From: Rhodovibrio salinarum DSM 9154
Lineage (GTDB): Bacteria > Pseudomonadota > Alphaproteobacteria > Kiloniellales > Rhodovibrionaceae
Direction: 5' to 3'
NCBI RefSeq assembly: GCF_000515255.1
Contig: NZ_KI911559.1
Coordinates: 3,290,693-3,354,692, forward strand
DNA: 64,000 nucleotides
Shown here: in pieces, positions 18,937 to 29,393 of the stretch
Layout: every line of letters begins with the position of its first letter
How positions within the stretch are numbered: the first letter of the stretch is position 1
Position numbers and translations under genes: made by a program
Notes under the pieces: generated by a model
Database searches by the model: none
The model's input: only the letters and a program-made list of their open reading frames with translations
What the model was told of the DNA's origin: nothing

Positions 18937-20363
18937 CCGAACCGCTCTGGACGGCCCAGAACGCCGCCAAAGCCACCCGCGGCACCGCGACCGGCGACTG
19001 GCACGCCACCGGCATGTCAATCGACACCCGCACGATTCAGCCAGGCGATCTGTTCGTCGCGCTCCGCGGTCCGTCGTTCGACGGCCACCGCTTCGCCGCC
19101 GACGCGCTGTCGAAGGGCGCGGCTGCGGTGATGATCGACCACGTCCCGGACAACCTGCCGGCCGATGCCAAGACATTGCGGGTGACGGACACGCAAGCCG
19201 GGCTGGAAGCCCTGGGTGCCGCCGGCCGGGCTCGGGCACGCGCCAAAGTGCTGGCGATCACCGGCAGCGTCGGCAAGACCGGCACGAAGGAAGCGCTACG
19301 CCACGCGCTGAGCACACAAGGCAAGACGCACGCATCGTCCGCCAGCTTCAACAACCACTGGGGCGTGCCGCTGTCGCTGGCGCGCCTGCCGCAGGACGCC
19401 GCCTATGCCGTGTTCGAACTGGGCATGAACCATCCAGGCGAGATCGGCGCACTGGTCCGTCAGGTCCGTCCACACGCCGCGCTGATCACCACGGTCGTCG
19501 CCGCCCACCTCGGCAACTTCGATTCCGAAGAAGCGATCGCCGACGCCAAGGCGGAGATTCTGGAGGGCCTGCTCAACGGCGGCACCGCCGTGCTGAACCG
19601 CGACAACGTACATTTCGCGCGGCTCGAACGGGCGGCACGGGAGCAGCAGATCAGCCACGTCGCCACCTTCGGCGAAGCTGGCGAGGCGGACGTCCGGCTG
19701 CTGAGTGCGGACTGCCACGCCAACGCGAGCGATGTCCACGCGGTGGTGCACGGTTTGGAACTGCACTTCCGGGTTGCCCTGCCCGGCCGTCATTGGGTGA
19801 CCAACACGCTCGGCGTGCTCGCCATGGTGCACGCGGTGGACGGGGACGTCCGCCAGGCAGCCGACAGTTTCGCCACCTTGACCTCGGCCACCGGTCGCGG
19901 CGCCCGCCGGCACATCCAGCTGGCCGCCGGGACATTCGAGCTGATCGACGACAGCTACAACGCCAACCCAACCTCGATGGCCGCGGCGTTCGACGTTCTG
20001 GGGCGCGCGGAGTTGGGACCGGACGGCCGGCGGATCGCCGCGCTGGGCGACATGCTGGAACTGGGCCTGCACAGCGCGGAGCTGCACGCCGGTCTCGCCG
20101 CGCCGATCGAGCAGGCGGGCATCCACCTCGTCTTCACCTGCGGGGCCGAAATGGCCGCGCTCGAAGCCGCGCTGCCGGCGCCGCTGTGCGGCGGGCACGC
20201 CGAGGACTCCGAAGCTTTGGGCGCGCTTGTCGCCGCCAACGTGCGCGCGGGCGATGTCGTGCTGGTGAAGGGATCGGCCGGGGCGAAAATGGGCCGGGTC
20301 ATACGCGCGCTCGACGCGCTGGACCAGACGAACGGCAGCCAGGAGGGCAGCCATGCTTCATAA
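18933..20363 (+). CDS. murF: UDP-MurNAc-pentapeptide synthetase MurF (D-Ala-D-Ala adding)
   Basis: This 476-residue Mur ligase attaches D-Ala-D-Ala to UDP-MurNAc-tripeptide, completing the pentapeptide. An N-terminal domain with [18 protein letters not shown] precedes the ATP-binding loop [13 protein letters not shown] (about 108-120), then [15 protein letters not shown] and [15 protein letters not shown], then [15 protein letters not shown] in the C-terminal domain, all diagnostic of MurF. Its D-Ala-D-Ala substrate is made by Ddl, encoded further along the same operon. The start is 4 bases inside murE and the stop is 11 bases inside mraY. Confidence 0.95.
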   Translation: MTEPLWTAQNAAKATRGTATGDWHATGMSIDTRTIQPGDLFVALRGPSFDGHRFAADALSKGAAAVMIDHVPDNLPADAKTLRVTDTQAGLEALGAAGRARARAKVLAITGSVGKTGTKEALRHALSTQGKTHASSASFNNHWGVPLSLARLPQDAAYAVFELGMNHPGEIGALVRQVRPHAALITTVVAAHLGNFDSEEAIADAKAEILEGLLNGGTAVLNRDNVHFARLERAAREQQISHVATFGEAGEADVRLLSADCHANASDVHAVVHGLELHFRVALPGRHWVTNTLGVLAMVHAVDGDVRQAADSFATLTSATGRGARRHIQLAAGTFELIDDSYNANPTSMAAAFDVLGRAELGPDGRRIAALGDMLELGLHSAELHAGLAAPIEQAGIHLVFTCGAEMAALEAALPAPLCGGHAEDSEALGALVAANVRAGDVVLVKGSAGAKMGRVIRALDALDQTNGSQEGSHAS

Positions 20364-21441
20364 CCTTCTGACCCCGCTGTCGGACGAGTTCATCTTCTTC
20401 AACCTGTTCCGCTACCTGACCTTCCGGTCGGGCGCGGCGGTGCTGACGGCGCTGGTCGTCTCGTTCGTGCTGGGTCCGGCGGTGATCCGCTGGTTGAAGA
20501 AGAAGCAGCGCGAGGGTCAGCCAATCCGCGACGACGGCCCCGAGAGCCACCTCGTCACCAAACAGGGCACGCCGACCATGGGCGGCGTCTTGATCCTACT
20601 GGCGGTGGCGATCTCGACCCTGCTGTGGGCAGACCTGAGGAACGGCTACGTCTGGGTGATCCTGTTCATCACCACCGGTTTCGGGCTGGTCGGCTTCGCC
20701 GACGACTACCTGAAGCTCACCCGGCGCAGCCACAAGGGCGTCTCGAGCCGAATCCGCCTGGCCGTGGAAATCGCGATCAGCCTGATCGCGGCCGTCTGGG
20801 TGATCCACCTGACCGGCGCGCAGCTCGATACCGCGCTCGCGGTTCCGCTGTTCAAGGACGTGCTGTTCGATTTGGGCTGGTTCTTCGTCGCCCTGATGGT
20901 GTTCGTCGTCGTCGGGGCCTCAAACGCGGTCAACCTGACCGACGGCTTGGACGGCTTGGCGATCGTGCCGGTGATGATCGCCGCCGGCTGCTTCGCCCTG
21001 ATCAGCTATCTGGTCGGCAATGCCGTGTTCGCCGACTATCTGCAGCTACACTTTGTCGAGGGCACGGGCGAGCTGGCGGTCTTCTGCGCTGCGCTGGTCG
21101 GCGCCAGCCTTGGGTTCCTGTGGTTCAACGCCCCGCCGGCGATGGTGTTCATGGGCGACACCGGCTCGCTGTCGGTCGGCAGTGCGCTGGGCGGCATCGC
21201 AGTGATCACCAAGCACGAACTGGTGCTGGCGGTCATCGGCGGACTGTTCGTTCTGGAGACCGTGTCGGTGATCGTGCAGGTCGCCAGCTACAAGCTGTTC
21301 GGCAAGCGCGTCTTCCGGATGGCTCCGCTGCATCACCACTTCGAGAAGAAGGGGTGGCGCGAGGAGACCATCGTCGTCCGCTTCTGGATCATCGCCGCGA
21401 TCCTGGCGCTGATCGGCCTGTCCACACTGAAGCTGCGGTAG
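20353..21441 (+). CDS. mraY: Phospho-MurNAc-pentapeptide transferase MraY
   Basis: This 362-residue inner-membrane enzyme transfers phospho-MurNAc-pentapeptide to undecaprenyl phosphate, forming lipid I. About ten transmembrane helices are seen. Conserved loops are [23 protein letters not shown] (the Mg2+-associated DD motif), [23 protein letters not shown] and the C-terminal [14 protein letters not shown] with the HHH motif. Length matches E. coli MraY (360). The start overlaps murF by 11 bases, and murD follows after 13 bases with a GGGAGG ribosome binding site. Confidence 0.96.
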   Translation: MLHNLLTPLSDEFIFFNLFRYLTFRSGAAVLTALVVSFVLGPAVIRWLKKKQREGQPIRDDGPESHLVTKQGTPTMGGVLILLAVAISTLLWADLRNGYVWVILFITTGFGLVGFADDYLKLTRRSHKGVSSRIRLAVEIAISLIAAVWVIHLTGAQLDTALAVPLFKDVLFDLGWFFVALMVFVVVGASNAVNLTDGLDGLAIVPVMIAAGCFALISYLVGNAVFADYLQLHFVEGTGELAVFCAALVGASLGFLWFNAPPAMVFMGDTGSLSVGSALGGIAVITKHELVLAVIGGLFVLETVSVIVQVASYKLFGKRVFRMAPLHHHFEKKGWREETIVVRFWIIAAILALIGLSTLKLR

Positions 21442-21454
21442 GGAGGCGCTTGGT

Positions 21455-22885
21455 ATGATTCCCCTTCCCTACATGGCCGGCTTCCCCGTCGCGGTGCTCG
21501 GGCTCGGGCGCTCCGGCCTGCAGGCCGCCAAGGCTTTGCAGCGCTCGGATGCCGAGGTCTGGGCCTGGGACGACAATGCGAGCACGCGTGCCCGCGCCGA
21601 AGCGGAAGGCGTCAACCTCAAGAACCTGTACGAGATCGACTGGCGCGAGCCGGTCACGCTGGTCCTGTCCCCCGGCATCCCGGACCGCCTGCCGCAACCA
21701 CACCCGCTCGCGGCCAAGGCGCACGCGGCCGGCTGCGAGATCGTCTCCGACATCGAGCTGTTGGGTCGGGCGGTGCCGGACGCGAGCTACATCGGCATCA
21801 CCGGCACCAACGGCAAGTCGACCACCACGGCGTTGATCGGCCACGTGCTGAACACCAGCGGCAAGGATGCGCAGGTCGGCGGCAACCTGGGCCCCTCGGT
21901 GCTCGACTTCGCGCCGGTGGAGCCGGGGGGCTACTACGTGCTGGAGATGTCCAGCTACCAGCTGGAACGCACCGCCTCGATCACCTTCGACGTTGCGGTG
22001 TGGCTCAACATCTCCGCCGACCATCTGGACCGGCACGGCGATATGGCGGGCTACATCGCCGCGAAGAAGAACATCTTCCGCCGGCAGACAAGCCCGCGCG
22101 CGGCCGTCGTCGGTGTCGACGACGACGCCAGCCGCGAGGTCTACGCGGGGCTGCAGGCGGCTGGCGACCAGGTTTTGATTCCGATCTCCGGCACGCAAGC
22201 GGTGGCCGGCGGCGTCGGGGTCGCGGAGGGCGCGCTGGTCGATGACATCGACGGCCAGCAGGCGCACGTCCTGGACCTAGCGCAGATGGCCAGCCTGCCC
22301 GGCCAGCACAACTGGCAGAACGCGGCCGCCGCCTACGCCGCCTGCCGGCAGATCGGCGTGCAGAGCCACGTGATCGCCGCGTGCCTGCAATCGTTCCCCG
22401 GCCTGCCTCACCGGCAGGAACCGGCGGCGACGATCGATGGCGTCGCCTTCGTCAACGACAGCAAGGCCACCAATGCCGACGCCGCCAGCCGCGCGCTGGC
22501 CTGCTACCGCGCGATCTACTGGATCGCCGGCGGCCGAGCGAAAGAAGGCGGGCTTGCCGGCACGGAAAGCTACTGGCCGCGCGTACGCCGCGCCTACCTG
22601 ATCGGGGAAGCGGAAAACGACTTCGCTCAGACCCTGCAGGGCAAGGTGACCGCGCAGGTCTGCGGCACGCTGGACACCGCCGTGGCGCGCGCCTTCGCCG
22701 ACGCCAAGGCGGACGGCGAGACCGGCGCGGTCGTGCTGTTGTCGCCGGCGTGCGCCAGCTTCGATCAGTTCCAGAGCTTCGAGGCGCGCGGCGACCACTT
22801 CAAGGATCTGGTCGGCCAGTTGAACGGCACGCGCGAAGAGATCGATCGGCGCCATCTGAGCGCGGATGCGGGAGGGTCGGCATGA
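21455..22885 (+). CDS. murD: UDP-MurNAc-L-alanine:D-glutamate ligase MurD
   Basis: This 476-residue cytoplasmic Mur ligase adds D-glutamate to UDP-MurNAc-L-alanine. It has the N-terminal Rossmann-like GLGRSGLQAAKAL, the boundary LSPGIPD, the ATP loop GITGTNGKSTTTALIG (about 111-126), EMSSYQLE, NISADHLDRHG and, in the C-terminal domain, HRQEP, FVNDSKATN and SPACASFDQF. These are all MurD signatures. The preceding GGGAGGCGC is a good ribosome binding site. Its stop overlaps the ftsW start. Confidence 0.95.
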   Translation: MIPLPYMAGFPVAVLGLGRSGLQAAKALQRSDAEVWAWDDNASTRARAEAEGVNLKNLYEIDWREPVTLVLSPGIPDRLPQPHPLAAKAHAAGCEIVSDIELLGRAVPDASYIGITGTNGKSTTTALIGHVLNTSGKDAQVGGNLGPSVLDFAPVEPGGYYVLEMSSYQLERTASITFDVAVWLNISADHLDRHGDMAGYIAAKKNIFRRQTSPRAAVVGVDDDASREVYAGLQAAGDQVLIPISGTQAVAGGVGVAEGALVDDIDGQQAHVLDLAQMASLPGQHNWQNAAAAYAACRQIGVQSHVIAACLQSFPGLPHRQEPAATIDGVAFVNDSKATNADAASRALACYRAIYWIAGGRAKEGGLAGTESYWPRVRRAYLIGEAENDFAQTLQGKVTAQVCGTLDTAVARAFADAKADGETGAVVLLSPACASFDQFQSFEARGDHFKDLVGQLNGTREEIDRRHLSADAGGSA

Positions 22886-24006
22886 TCACCGTATCCCGCA
22901 CCGACACAAGCACGCTGGGCGCCTGGTGGTGGACCGTCGACCGCTGGTCGCTGGTCGCCCTGGGGCTGATCATGGGCTTCGGCGCGGTTTTGATCCTGGC
23001 CGCCTCCCCGGCTGCCGGGGAGCGGATCGGTCTGGGCGGCTTCTATTTCGCCACCCGCCAGATGGTCTATCTGACCATGGCCGCAGGCGTGACCGTCGGG
23101 GTCTCGCTGTTGAGCCCGCTGTGGATCCGGCGGCTGGGCGTGGTTGGCTTCTTGGGCAGCCTGTTCCTGCTGATCTTAACCCTGCTGATCGGTCCGGAGA
23201 TCAACGGCGCCCACCGCTGGATTCAGCTCCCCGGCATCTCGATCCAGCCAAGCGAGTTCGTGAAGCCCTGCTTCGCCGTCACGATTGCCTGGATGTTCGC
23301 CGCCCAGCGCGAGCGCACCGGCATTCCGGGCGACGCCATAGCGGTGGCGCTGCTGGTCGTCGTCGCCAGCCTGTTGCTGCTGCAGCCGGACCTGGGACAG
23401 ACGTTCGTGGTAGCGGCGATCTGGGGCGTGCAGTTCTTCGTCGCCGGTCTGCCGATGATCTGGGTGATCGTACTCGCTGTCGGCGCGGTGATGCTGGTGG
23501 TCGGCGCGTATTTCACGATGCCGCACGTCTCCGAGCGGATCGATGGCTTCCTCAGCCCACAAAACGGCAACCCCTATCAGGTTGAACGCTCGCTCGAGGC
23601 CTTCGAGCGCGGCGGTCTGCTGGGCCAGGGCCCGGGCGAAGGGACCGTCAAGCAGACGCTGCCGGACGCGCACTCCGACTTCATCTTCGCCGTCGCGGGC
23701 GAGGAGTTGGGCGCGATCGCCTGCCTGATCATCATTGCCCTGTTCGCCTTCATCGTGCTGCGCGGTTTCTCCCGCGTGTTGCAGGAGGACAGCCTGTTTG
23801 TCCTGCTGGCGGCGACCGGCCTGCTCACGCAGTTCGGGCTGCAAGCGATGATCAACATGGCCTCCAGCCTGCACCTGATCCCGACCAAGGGCATGACGCT
23901 GCCGTTCATCAGCTACGGCGGCTCCTCGCTGCTCGCGCTCGCCCTTGGCATGGGCATGGTGCTGGCGCTCACGCGCCGGCGGGTAAACCGGGGAGACGCG
24001 GTATGA
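22882..24006 (+). CDS. ftsW: Septal peptidoglycan glycosyltransferase FtsW (SEDS)
   Basis: This 374-residue SEDS membrane protein polymerises glycan strands from lipid II at the septum together with FtsI. About ten transmembrane helices are seen. Conserved segments include INGAHRWIQLPGISIQPSEF, LLLLQPDLGQTFVV and NPYQVERSLEAFERGGLLGQGPGEG, HSDFIFAVAGEELG (with the catalytic-type Asp region) and LTLPFISYGGSSLLA, the SEDS family C-terminal signature. The reading frame is open back to 22381 within murD, but the ATG at 22882 has GGAGGG 7 bases upstream and gives the family length. It overlaps murD and murG by 4 bases each. Confidence 0.95.
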   Translation: MITVSRTDTSTLGAWWWTVDRWSLVALGLIMGFGAVLILAASPAAGERIGLGGFYFATRQMVYLTMAAGVTVGVSLLSPLWIRRLGVVGFLGSLFLLILTLLIGPEINGAHRWIQLPGISIQPSEFVKPCFAVTIAWMFAAQRERTGIPGDAIAVALLVVVASLLLLQPDLGQTFVVAAIWGVQFFVAGLPMIWVIVLAVGAVMLVVGAYFTMPHVSERIDGFLSPQNGNPYQVERSLEAFERGGLLGQGPGEGTVKQTLPDAHSDFIFAVAGEELGAIACLIIIALFAFIVLRGFSRVLQEDSLFVLLAATGLLTQFGLQAMINMASSLHLIPTKGMTLPFISYGGSSLLALALGMGMVLALTRRRVNRGDAV

Positions 24007-25157
24007 CCAAGCGCACGCCGACCCGAGTCCTGCTGGCCGCCGGCGGCACCGGCGGGCACATGTTCCCCGCCGCGGCGCTGGCGCGCGAGTTGCTGTCGCG
24101 GGGCCTCCAACCGGTGCTGGTCACCGACCAGCGCGCCGGCGGCTTCGGTCCGGAGCTAGCCGAGCAGGTGGAGACCCATCATATCAAGGCGGCTGGCTTT
24201 GCGGGGGGCGACCTGTTCGCCAAGCTGCGCAGCATCGCCCAACTCGCCATCGGCTACCTGCAGGCGCGCCGGATCGTGGCACGGACCAATCCGGCCGTGA
24301 CCGTGGCCTTCGGTGGCTACGCCGCCCTGCCGACCGGGCTGGCGGCCGGACACAAGGGCGTGCGACTGGTGCTGCACGAGCAGAATGCCGTGCTCGGCCG
24401 CGCCAACCGCATGCTGGCCTCCCGGGCCGACGCGATCGCCACCTCCTTCCCCGAGGTGCAGGGGATCGGCGAAGAGGTGCAGAGCCGCGTCGTCCTGACC
24501 GGCAATCCGGTGCGTGAGACGATCCAGGCGATCGGCCGCAAGCCTGCCGTGGTGGCCGACGACAACGGCCCGCTGCGCCTGCTCGTCACCGGCGGCAGCC
24601 AGGGCGCGCGGGTGTTCAACGAGCTGGTGCCCGACGCCGTCGCCCGCCTGCCGGAGAGCACCCGCAAACGCCTGCGGATCACCCAGCAGGTCCGCGGCAG
24701 CGACACCAGCGACGTGCGCGCGGCTTATGAGGCCGCAGGGGTGACGGCGGAGCTCAAAACCTTCTTCGACGACCTGCCCGAGCGGCTGGCGAAGGCGCAT
24801 CTGCTGATCTGCCGATCCGGCGCGTCGACCACGACCGAACTGGCGGCCGCCGGCCGTCCGGCGATCCTGGTGCCCTACCCGTTCGCCGCCGACGACCACC
24901 AGACCGCCAACGCCCAGGCGCTGGCGCAGGCCGGCGGTGGCTGGCTGATGCCGCAGAACACCCTGACCCCGGAAGCGCTGGCCGAGCGGTTGCAGTCGCT
25001 GTTCGAGACGCCGGCGCTGCTGACCCGCGCGGCTGCCGGCGCGCTCTCGTTCGCACAGACGGATTCCGCCAAGCGCCTGGCCGACCTCGCGCTCGACGGC
25101 CGCAGCGACGACGCGACCGGGCCGACGACCACCGGCAAGAAGGAGGCCGCCGCATGA
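24003..25157 (+). CDS. murG: UDP-GlcNAc:lipid I GlcNAc transferase MurG
   Basis: This 384-residue GT28 family enzyme adds GlcNAc to lipid I at the inner face of the membrane, giving lipid II. The glycine-rich loop [14 protein letters not shown] near residue 10 and the second loop [13 protein letters not shown] (about 197) are the two G-loops of the family, followed by [20 protein letters not shown] and [14 protein letters not shown], which bind UDP-GlcNAc. The C-terminus is a short low-complexity Thr/Lys tail. It overlaps ftsW and murC by 4 bases each. Confidence 0.96.
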   Translation: MTKRTPTRVLLAAGGTGGHMFPAAALARELLSRGLQPVLVTDQRAGGFGPELAEQVETHHIKAAGFAGGDLFAKLRSIAQLAIGYLQARRIVARTNPAVTVAFGGYAALPTGLAAGHKGVRLVLHEQNAVLGRANRMLASRADAIATSFPEVQGIGEEVQSRVVLTGNPVRETIQAIGRKPAVVADDNGPLRLLVTGGSQGARVFNELVPDAVARLPESTRKRLRITQQVRGSDTSDVRAAYEAAGVTAELKTFFDDLPERLAKAHLLICRSGASTTTELAAAGRPAILVPYPFAADDHQTANAQALAQAGGGWLMPQNTLTPEALAERLQSLFETPALLTRAAAGALSFAQTDSAKRLADLALDGRSDDATGPTTTGKKEAAA

Positions 25158-26578
25158 GGGCCATGCCACTCGATATCGGCCTCATCCACTTCGTCGGAAT
25201 CGGCGGGATCGGCATGTCCGGAATCGCCGAGATCCTGCATAACCTGGGCTACCAGGTGCAGGGCTCCGATATCGCCGAGAGCGCCAACGTCAAGCGCCTG
25301 CGCGAGCTTGGGATCGAGGTGCACATCGGCCACGCCGCAGAGAACGTGGCGCACGCCAAGGTCGTGGTGATCTCCTCCGCCGTGAAAGCCGACAACCCAG
25401 AGGTTCGCGCCGCGCGCGAGCGGTTCGTGCCGGTCGTCCGACGGGCGGAGATGCTGGGCGAGTTGATGCGGCTCAAGTGGTCGATCGCGGTCGGCGGCAC
25501 CCACGGCAAGACGACCACGACCTCGATGATGGCCTCCTTCCTGGAAGCTGCGGACCAGGACCCGACCGTCATCAACGGCGGCATCATCAACGCCTATGGC
25601 ACCAACGCGCGCCTGGGCGGCGGCGAGTGGATGGTGGTCGAGGCGGACGAGAGCGACGGCACCTTCACCAAGCTGCCCTCGACAATCGCCATCGTCACCA
25701 ACATCGACCCCGAACACCTGGACTTCTACGGAGACGTCGAGACGCTGCACGCCGCCTTCGAGACGTTCGTCGAGAACATCCCCTTCTACGGCTTCGCCGT
25801 GCTGTGCATCGACCACCCGGCGGTGCAGACCCTGATCGGACGGATCCGCGACCGGCGGATCGTCACCTATGGCGTCAGCCCCCAGGCCGACGTGCGCCTG
25901 AGCGACCTGTCGCAAGCGCCGGACGGCGCGACCTTCACGGTCGAGGTCGACGGCCGCGGCGAACGTCCTTCCGTGCGGATGGAAGACCTGCACCTGCCGA
26001 TGGTGGGTCAGCACAACGTGCTCAACGCCCTGGCCGCGATCGCGGTGTCGCAGGAAATGGGCATGACGGAAGCCCAGGTCCGCCAGGCCCTGTCTTCCTT
26101 CGCCGGGGTCAAGCGCCGCTTCACCAAGACCGGCGAGGTCGACGGGGTCACGATCATCGACGACTACGGCCACCACCCGGTCGAAATCGCGGCGGTGCTG
26201 AAGGCCGCGCGCTGGGCCAGCCGGGGCAAGGTGATCGCGGTCGTGCAACCGCACCGCTATTCCCGCCTCGCCAAGCTGTTCGAGGATTTCTGCACCTGCT
26301 TCAACGACGCCGATCAGGTGGTCGTCGCCGATGTCTACCCTGCCGGCGAGGACCCGATCGACGGCGTGAACCGGGACGCTCTGGCCGAAGGCTTGCGCGC
26401 CCACGGCCACCGGCAGGTGCTGACGCTCGAGGGGCCGGAACAGCTGGCCCGTATGGTGCGCGAGAACGCGGAATCCGGCGATCTCGTTGTCTGCCTCGGG
26501 GCCGGCAGCATCACCAACTGGGCCCAGGCACTGCCGCAACAGCTGGAAGACCTGAAGTCGGATGGAGGCACGGCATGA
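25154..26578 (+). CDS. murC: UDP-N-acetylmuramate:L-alanine ligase MurC
   Basis: This 474-residue Mur ligase catalyses the first amino-acid addition, L-alanine to UDP-MurNAc. It begins with the Rossmann motif [17 protein letters not shown], has the ATP loop [13 protein letters not shown] (about 114-126), [12 protein letters not shown], and [30 protein letters not shown] in the C-terminal domain. All are specific to MurC. It overlaps murG and murB by 4 bases each. Confidence 0.96.
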   Translation: MRAMPLDIGLIHFVGIGGIGMSGIAEILHNLGYQVQGSDIAESANVKRLRELGIEVHIGHAAENVAHAKVVVISSAVKADNPEVRAARERFVPVVRRAEMLGELMRLKWSIAVGGTHGKTTTTSMMASFLEAADQDPTVINGGIINAYGTNARLGGGEWMVVEADESDGTFTKLPSTIAIVTNIDPEHLDFYGDVETLHAAFETFVENIPFYGFAVLCIDHPAVQTLIGRIRDRRIVTYGVSPQADVRLSDLSQAPDGATFTVEVDGRGERPSVRMEDLHLPMVGQHNVLNALAAIAVSQEMGMTEAQVRQALSSFAGVKRRFTKTGEVDGVTIIDDYGHHPVEIAAVLKAARWASRGKVIAVVQPHRYSRLAKLFEDFCTCFNDADQVVVADVYPAGEDPIDGVNRDALAEGLRAHGHRQVLTLEGPEQLARMVRENAESGDLVVCLGAGSITNWAQALPQQLEDLKSDGGTA

Positions 26579-27534
26579 TGGCGGCCGAGCGCATCCAGCC
26601 CACGTCCGTGTTCCAGCCCGGCCTGATCGACCGCCTGCCAGCCGTGCGCGGCCGCCTTCGCGCTAACGCGCCCCTCAAGGACGTTACCTGGTTCCGCGTG
26701 GGTGGCCCGGCGGAGGTGCTGTTCCGTCCGGCCGACCGCGACGACCTGATCGATTTCCTGAAGGCCCGACCGGCCGACGTGCCGGTCACCGTGCTGGGCG
26801 TGGCCTCCAACCTGCTGGTGCGCGATGGCGGCGTTCCGGGCGTGGTAATCCGCCTGTTGCGCGGCTTCGTCGACATGCAGGCCGATGGCAACGATGTGCT
26901 GGCGGGGGCTGGTGCGCTCGACCTCAACGTCGCGAAGACGGCGCAGCAGGCCGGCGTCGCCGGTCTGGAGTTCCTGTGCGGCGTGCCGGGCGCAATCGGC
27001 GGCGCCTTGCGAATGAACGCCGGCGCCTACGGCACCGAGATCAAGGACGTCCTGGTCGAGGCGGAGGCGGTGCATGCCGAAACCGGCGAGATCCGGACCT
27101 TCGGCGTCGACGAGCTGGGCTATAGCTACCGCCAGTCCAGCCTGCCCGCCGAGTGGATCTTCTTGTCCGCCCGCCTACGCGGCCACGCCGGCGATCCCGA
27201 GGCGATCGGCCAGCGCATGTTGGAGATCCAGGGCCAACGCGGCGACAGCCAGCCGATCAAGACGGCAACCAGCGGCTCCACCTTCAAGAACCCCGAAGGC
27301 CACAAAGCCTGGCAATTGATCGACCAGGCCGGCTGTCGCGGCCTAACCATGGGCGGCGCCCAGGTCTCGGAAAAGCACACCAATTTCCTGATCAACACCG
27401 GCGCGGCGACCGCCGCCGACCTGGAAGCGCTGGGCGAGGAAGTCCGCCGGCGGGTCTTTGAGACCAGCGGCATCCAGCTCGACTGGGAAATCCGCCGGAT
27501 CGGCATCGCCGCAGGCGAAGGAGGTGCGGCATGA
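26575..27534 (+). CDS. murB: UDP-N-acetylenolpyruvoylglucosamine reductase MurB
   Basis: This 319-residue FAD enzyme reduces UDP-GlcNAc-enolpyruvate to UDP-MurNAc. It shows [19 protein letters not shown] near the start, the FAD-binding [38 protein letters not shown], the tyrosine/arginine segment [10 protein letters not shown] and [10 protein letters not shown], which carries the catalytic serine, then [20 protein letters not shown]. The frame is open far upstream within murC (to 25477), but ATG at 26575 follows GGAGGCACGGC and gives the family length. Both ends overlap neighbours by 4 bases. Confidence 0.95.
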   Translation: MMAAERIQPTSVFQPGLIDRLPAVRGRLRANAPLKDVTWFRVGGPAEVLFRPADRDDLIDFLKARPADVPVTVLGVASNLLVRDGGVPGVVIRLLRGFVDMQADGNDVLAGAGALDLNVAKTAQQAGVAGLEFLCGVPGAIGGALRMNAGAYGTEIKDVLVEAEAVHAETGEIRTFGVDELGYSYRQSSLPAEWIFLSARLRGHAGDPEAIGQRMLEIQGQRGDSQPIKTATSGSTFKNPEGHKAWQLIDQAGCRGLTMGGAQVSEKHTNFLINTGAATAADLEALGEEVRRRVFETSGIQLDWEIRRIGIAAGEGGAA

Positions 27535-28451
27535 CGCGGGTCGCGGTGCTCTACGGCGGCGTTTCGGCCGAGCGCGAGGTGTCGCTCAATTCCGGCAAGG
27601 GGGTCGCCGCGGCACTCTACGAGCGCGGTTTCGAGGTGCGCCTGATCGACGTCAGCCGCGACGTCGGCCAGCTGGTCAGCGACCTGACGCCGCCGCCGGA
27701 AGTCGTGTTCAACGCGCTGCACGGCCAGTTCGGCGAGGACGGCCGGGTGCAGGGCGTGCTCGACCTGATGGGCATCAAATACACCCATTCGGGCGTCCTC
27801 GCGTCGGCCCTGGCGATGGACAAGGCGATGGCGCGCAAGACCTTTGCCGCCGCCGGTCTGCCTGTATGCGAAGGCATGACGGTGAGCCGCGAGGCGATGC
27901 TCGCCAACGTCGACCCGATGCCCCGCCCCTACGTCGTCAAGCCGGTCGCCGAAGGCTCCAGCGTCGGCGTGCACATCGTCCAAGAAGGTGACAACAAGGC
28001 GCCGTTCGACGCCGAAGGGTGGACGTTCGGCGACCACGTCCTGGTCGAGCGCTTCATCCCGGGCCGCGAGCTGACCGTCACGGTGATGGGCGAGCGCGCG
28101 CTGGCGGTGACCGAGATCCGCATCAAGCAGGGCTTCTACGACTACCGCAACAAGTACACCGCCGGGCAGAGCGAGCACGTCCTGCCGGCGCCGGTTCCGG
28201 ACGACGTCTACCAGCGCTGCCTGGACCTGTCGGTGCAAGCGCACGCGGCACTCGGCTGCCGCGGGGTCAGCCGGGCGGACTTCCGCTATGACGACACGCC
28301 CGGCGGCACCGGCGAACTGATCCTGCTGGAGGTCAACACCCAGCCGGGCATGACCGAGCTGTCGCTGGTTCCCGAGCAGGCGCAGTACGTCGGTATCTCG
28401 TTCGGCGAACTGGTCGAATGGTGCGTGGAGGAGGCGGCATGCGACGGCTGA
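27531..28451 (+). CDS. ddl: D-alanine-D-alanine ligase
   Basis: This 306-residue ATP-grasp enzyme makes the D-Ala-D-Ala dipeptide used by MurF. The N-terminus VAVLYGGVSAEREVSLNSG is the Ddl signature, followed by NALHGQFGEDGRVQGVLDLMG, the ATP-grasp segment YVVKPVAEGSSVGVHIV, ERFIPGRELTVTVMGERAL, and LLEVNTQPGMTELSLVPEQA at the metal site. Length equals E. coli DdlB. The start overlaps murB by 4 bases, and its last 13 bases overlap the ftsQ start. Confidence 0.96.
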   Translation: MTRVAVLYGGVSAEREVSLNSGKGVAAALYERGFEVRLIDVSRDVGQLVSDLTPPPEVVFNALHGQFGEDGRVQGVLDLMGIKYTHSGVLASALAMDKAMARKTFAAAGLPVCEGMTVSREAMLANVDPMPRPYVVKPVAEGSSVGVHIVQEGDNKAPFDAEGWTFGDHVLVERFIPGRELTVTVMGERALAVTEIRIKQGFYDYRNKYTAGQSEHVLPAPVPDDVYQRCLDLSVQAHAALGCRGVSRADFRYDDTPGGTGELILLEVNTQPGMTELSLVPEQAQYVGISFGELVEWCVEEAACDG

Positions 28452-29326
28452 CCCTGCCCCTTCCCGGCCTGTCCAACCGGTCCGGCAAGGCCGCCGACGC
28501 CCGCGCCGAACGTAAGCGGCGCGCCCGGCGCAAGGCATTGCTGCGGTTCGGCGCCCGCGCGGGCATTCCCGCGGCGGTGATCGCGGCGATCGTGGGCAGC
28601 GGCGTCTGGGCCTGGCAGACCGGCTGGCTCGCCCGCCAAGGGCAGCAGTTCGCCCACGCCGCCGTGGGCGCTGCGGCCAACGCCGGCCTAACCCTGGATC
28701 AAGTGATCGTCACCGGGCGTGAGCGCACCCAACCGGACTCAATCCTGGCCGCGCTCGGCATCCGGCAAGGCGGCCCGATCCTGGGCTTCGACCCGGCCCA
28801 GGCGAAGCGTCGGCTGGAAAACCTGCCCTGGGTGAAGGCGGCGACGGTCGAACGCCGGCTGCCCGGCACCGTGCGCATCGCGCTCACCGAACGCACGCCG
28901 CTCGCGCTGTGGCAGTTGGACGGCCGGCTGTCGGTGATCGACCACGAAGGCCACCGGATCGACCGCACCGCCCCGGAAGCCCACACGAACCTGCCGCTCG
29001 TGGTCGGTCCCGGGGCCCCGGAGCATGCGGAAAAGCTGCTCGCCCTGCTGGCCAGCGAGCCGGAGATGAACGCCCGCGTGCAGGCCGCCGTGCGGGTCCG
29101 CGATCGGCGCTGGAACATCGTCCTGCGCAACGGCGTGGAGGTGCAGCTGCCGGCGCAGACACCGGCACGCGCCTGGTCCCGCCTGGCCGCGGTCGAGCGC
29201 AAGCACGGCGTGCTGCAGCGCGACGTACGCATGATCGACCTGCGCCTGCCCGACCGGATGGTCGTGCGCATGTCGCCCGGCTCCAAGCCGATGAGCGAAC
29301 CGCCCGGGATGGGTGAAAGCACCTGA
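28439..29326 (+). CDS. ftsQ: Cell division protein FtsQ
   Basis: This 295-residue bitopic protein links early and late division proteins. A basic cytoplasmic tail (about residues 1-40, with RAERKRRARRKALLRF) precedes one transmembrane helix (about 41-60, AGIPAAVIAAIVGSGVWAW), then a periplasmic POTRA domain (LTLDQVIVTGRERT to LPWVKAATVERRLPGTVRIALTER) and the FtsQ beta domain. ATG at 28439 follows GGAGGAGGC and is preferred over the GTG at 28418. It overlaps ddl by 13 bases. Its end approaches ftsA; see that entry for the start question. Confidence 0.92.
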   Translation: MRRLTLPLPGLSNRSGKAADARAERKRRARRKALLRFGARAGIPAAVIAAIVGSGVWAWQTGWLARQGQQFAHAAVGAAANAGLTLDQVIVTGRERTQPDSILAALGIRQGGPILGFDPAQAKRRLENLPWVKAATVERRLPGTVRIALTERTPLALWQLDGRLSVIDHEGHRIDRTAPEAHTNLPLVVGPGAPEHAEKLLALLASEPEMNARVQAAVRVRDRRWNIVLRNGVEVQLPAQTPARAWSRLAAVERKHGVLQRDVRMIDLRLPDRMVVRMSPGSKPMSEPPGMGEST

Positions 29327-29393
29327 CCCGCCAACCGCCACCACCGACCCAACGCAACCACCACACTTCTCGCGACACGGATCGCCAGCCACG

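Noticed and set aside
22381-22881. Upstream in-frame extension of ftsW (and similarly murB from 25477)
   Set aside because: The extensions run inside murD and murC and encode Arg/Gly/Ala-rich non-conserved sequence; the internal ATG codons with good ribosome binding sites give the family lengths.
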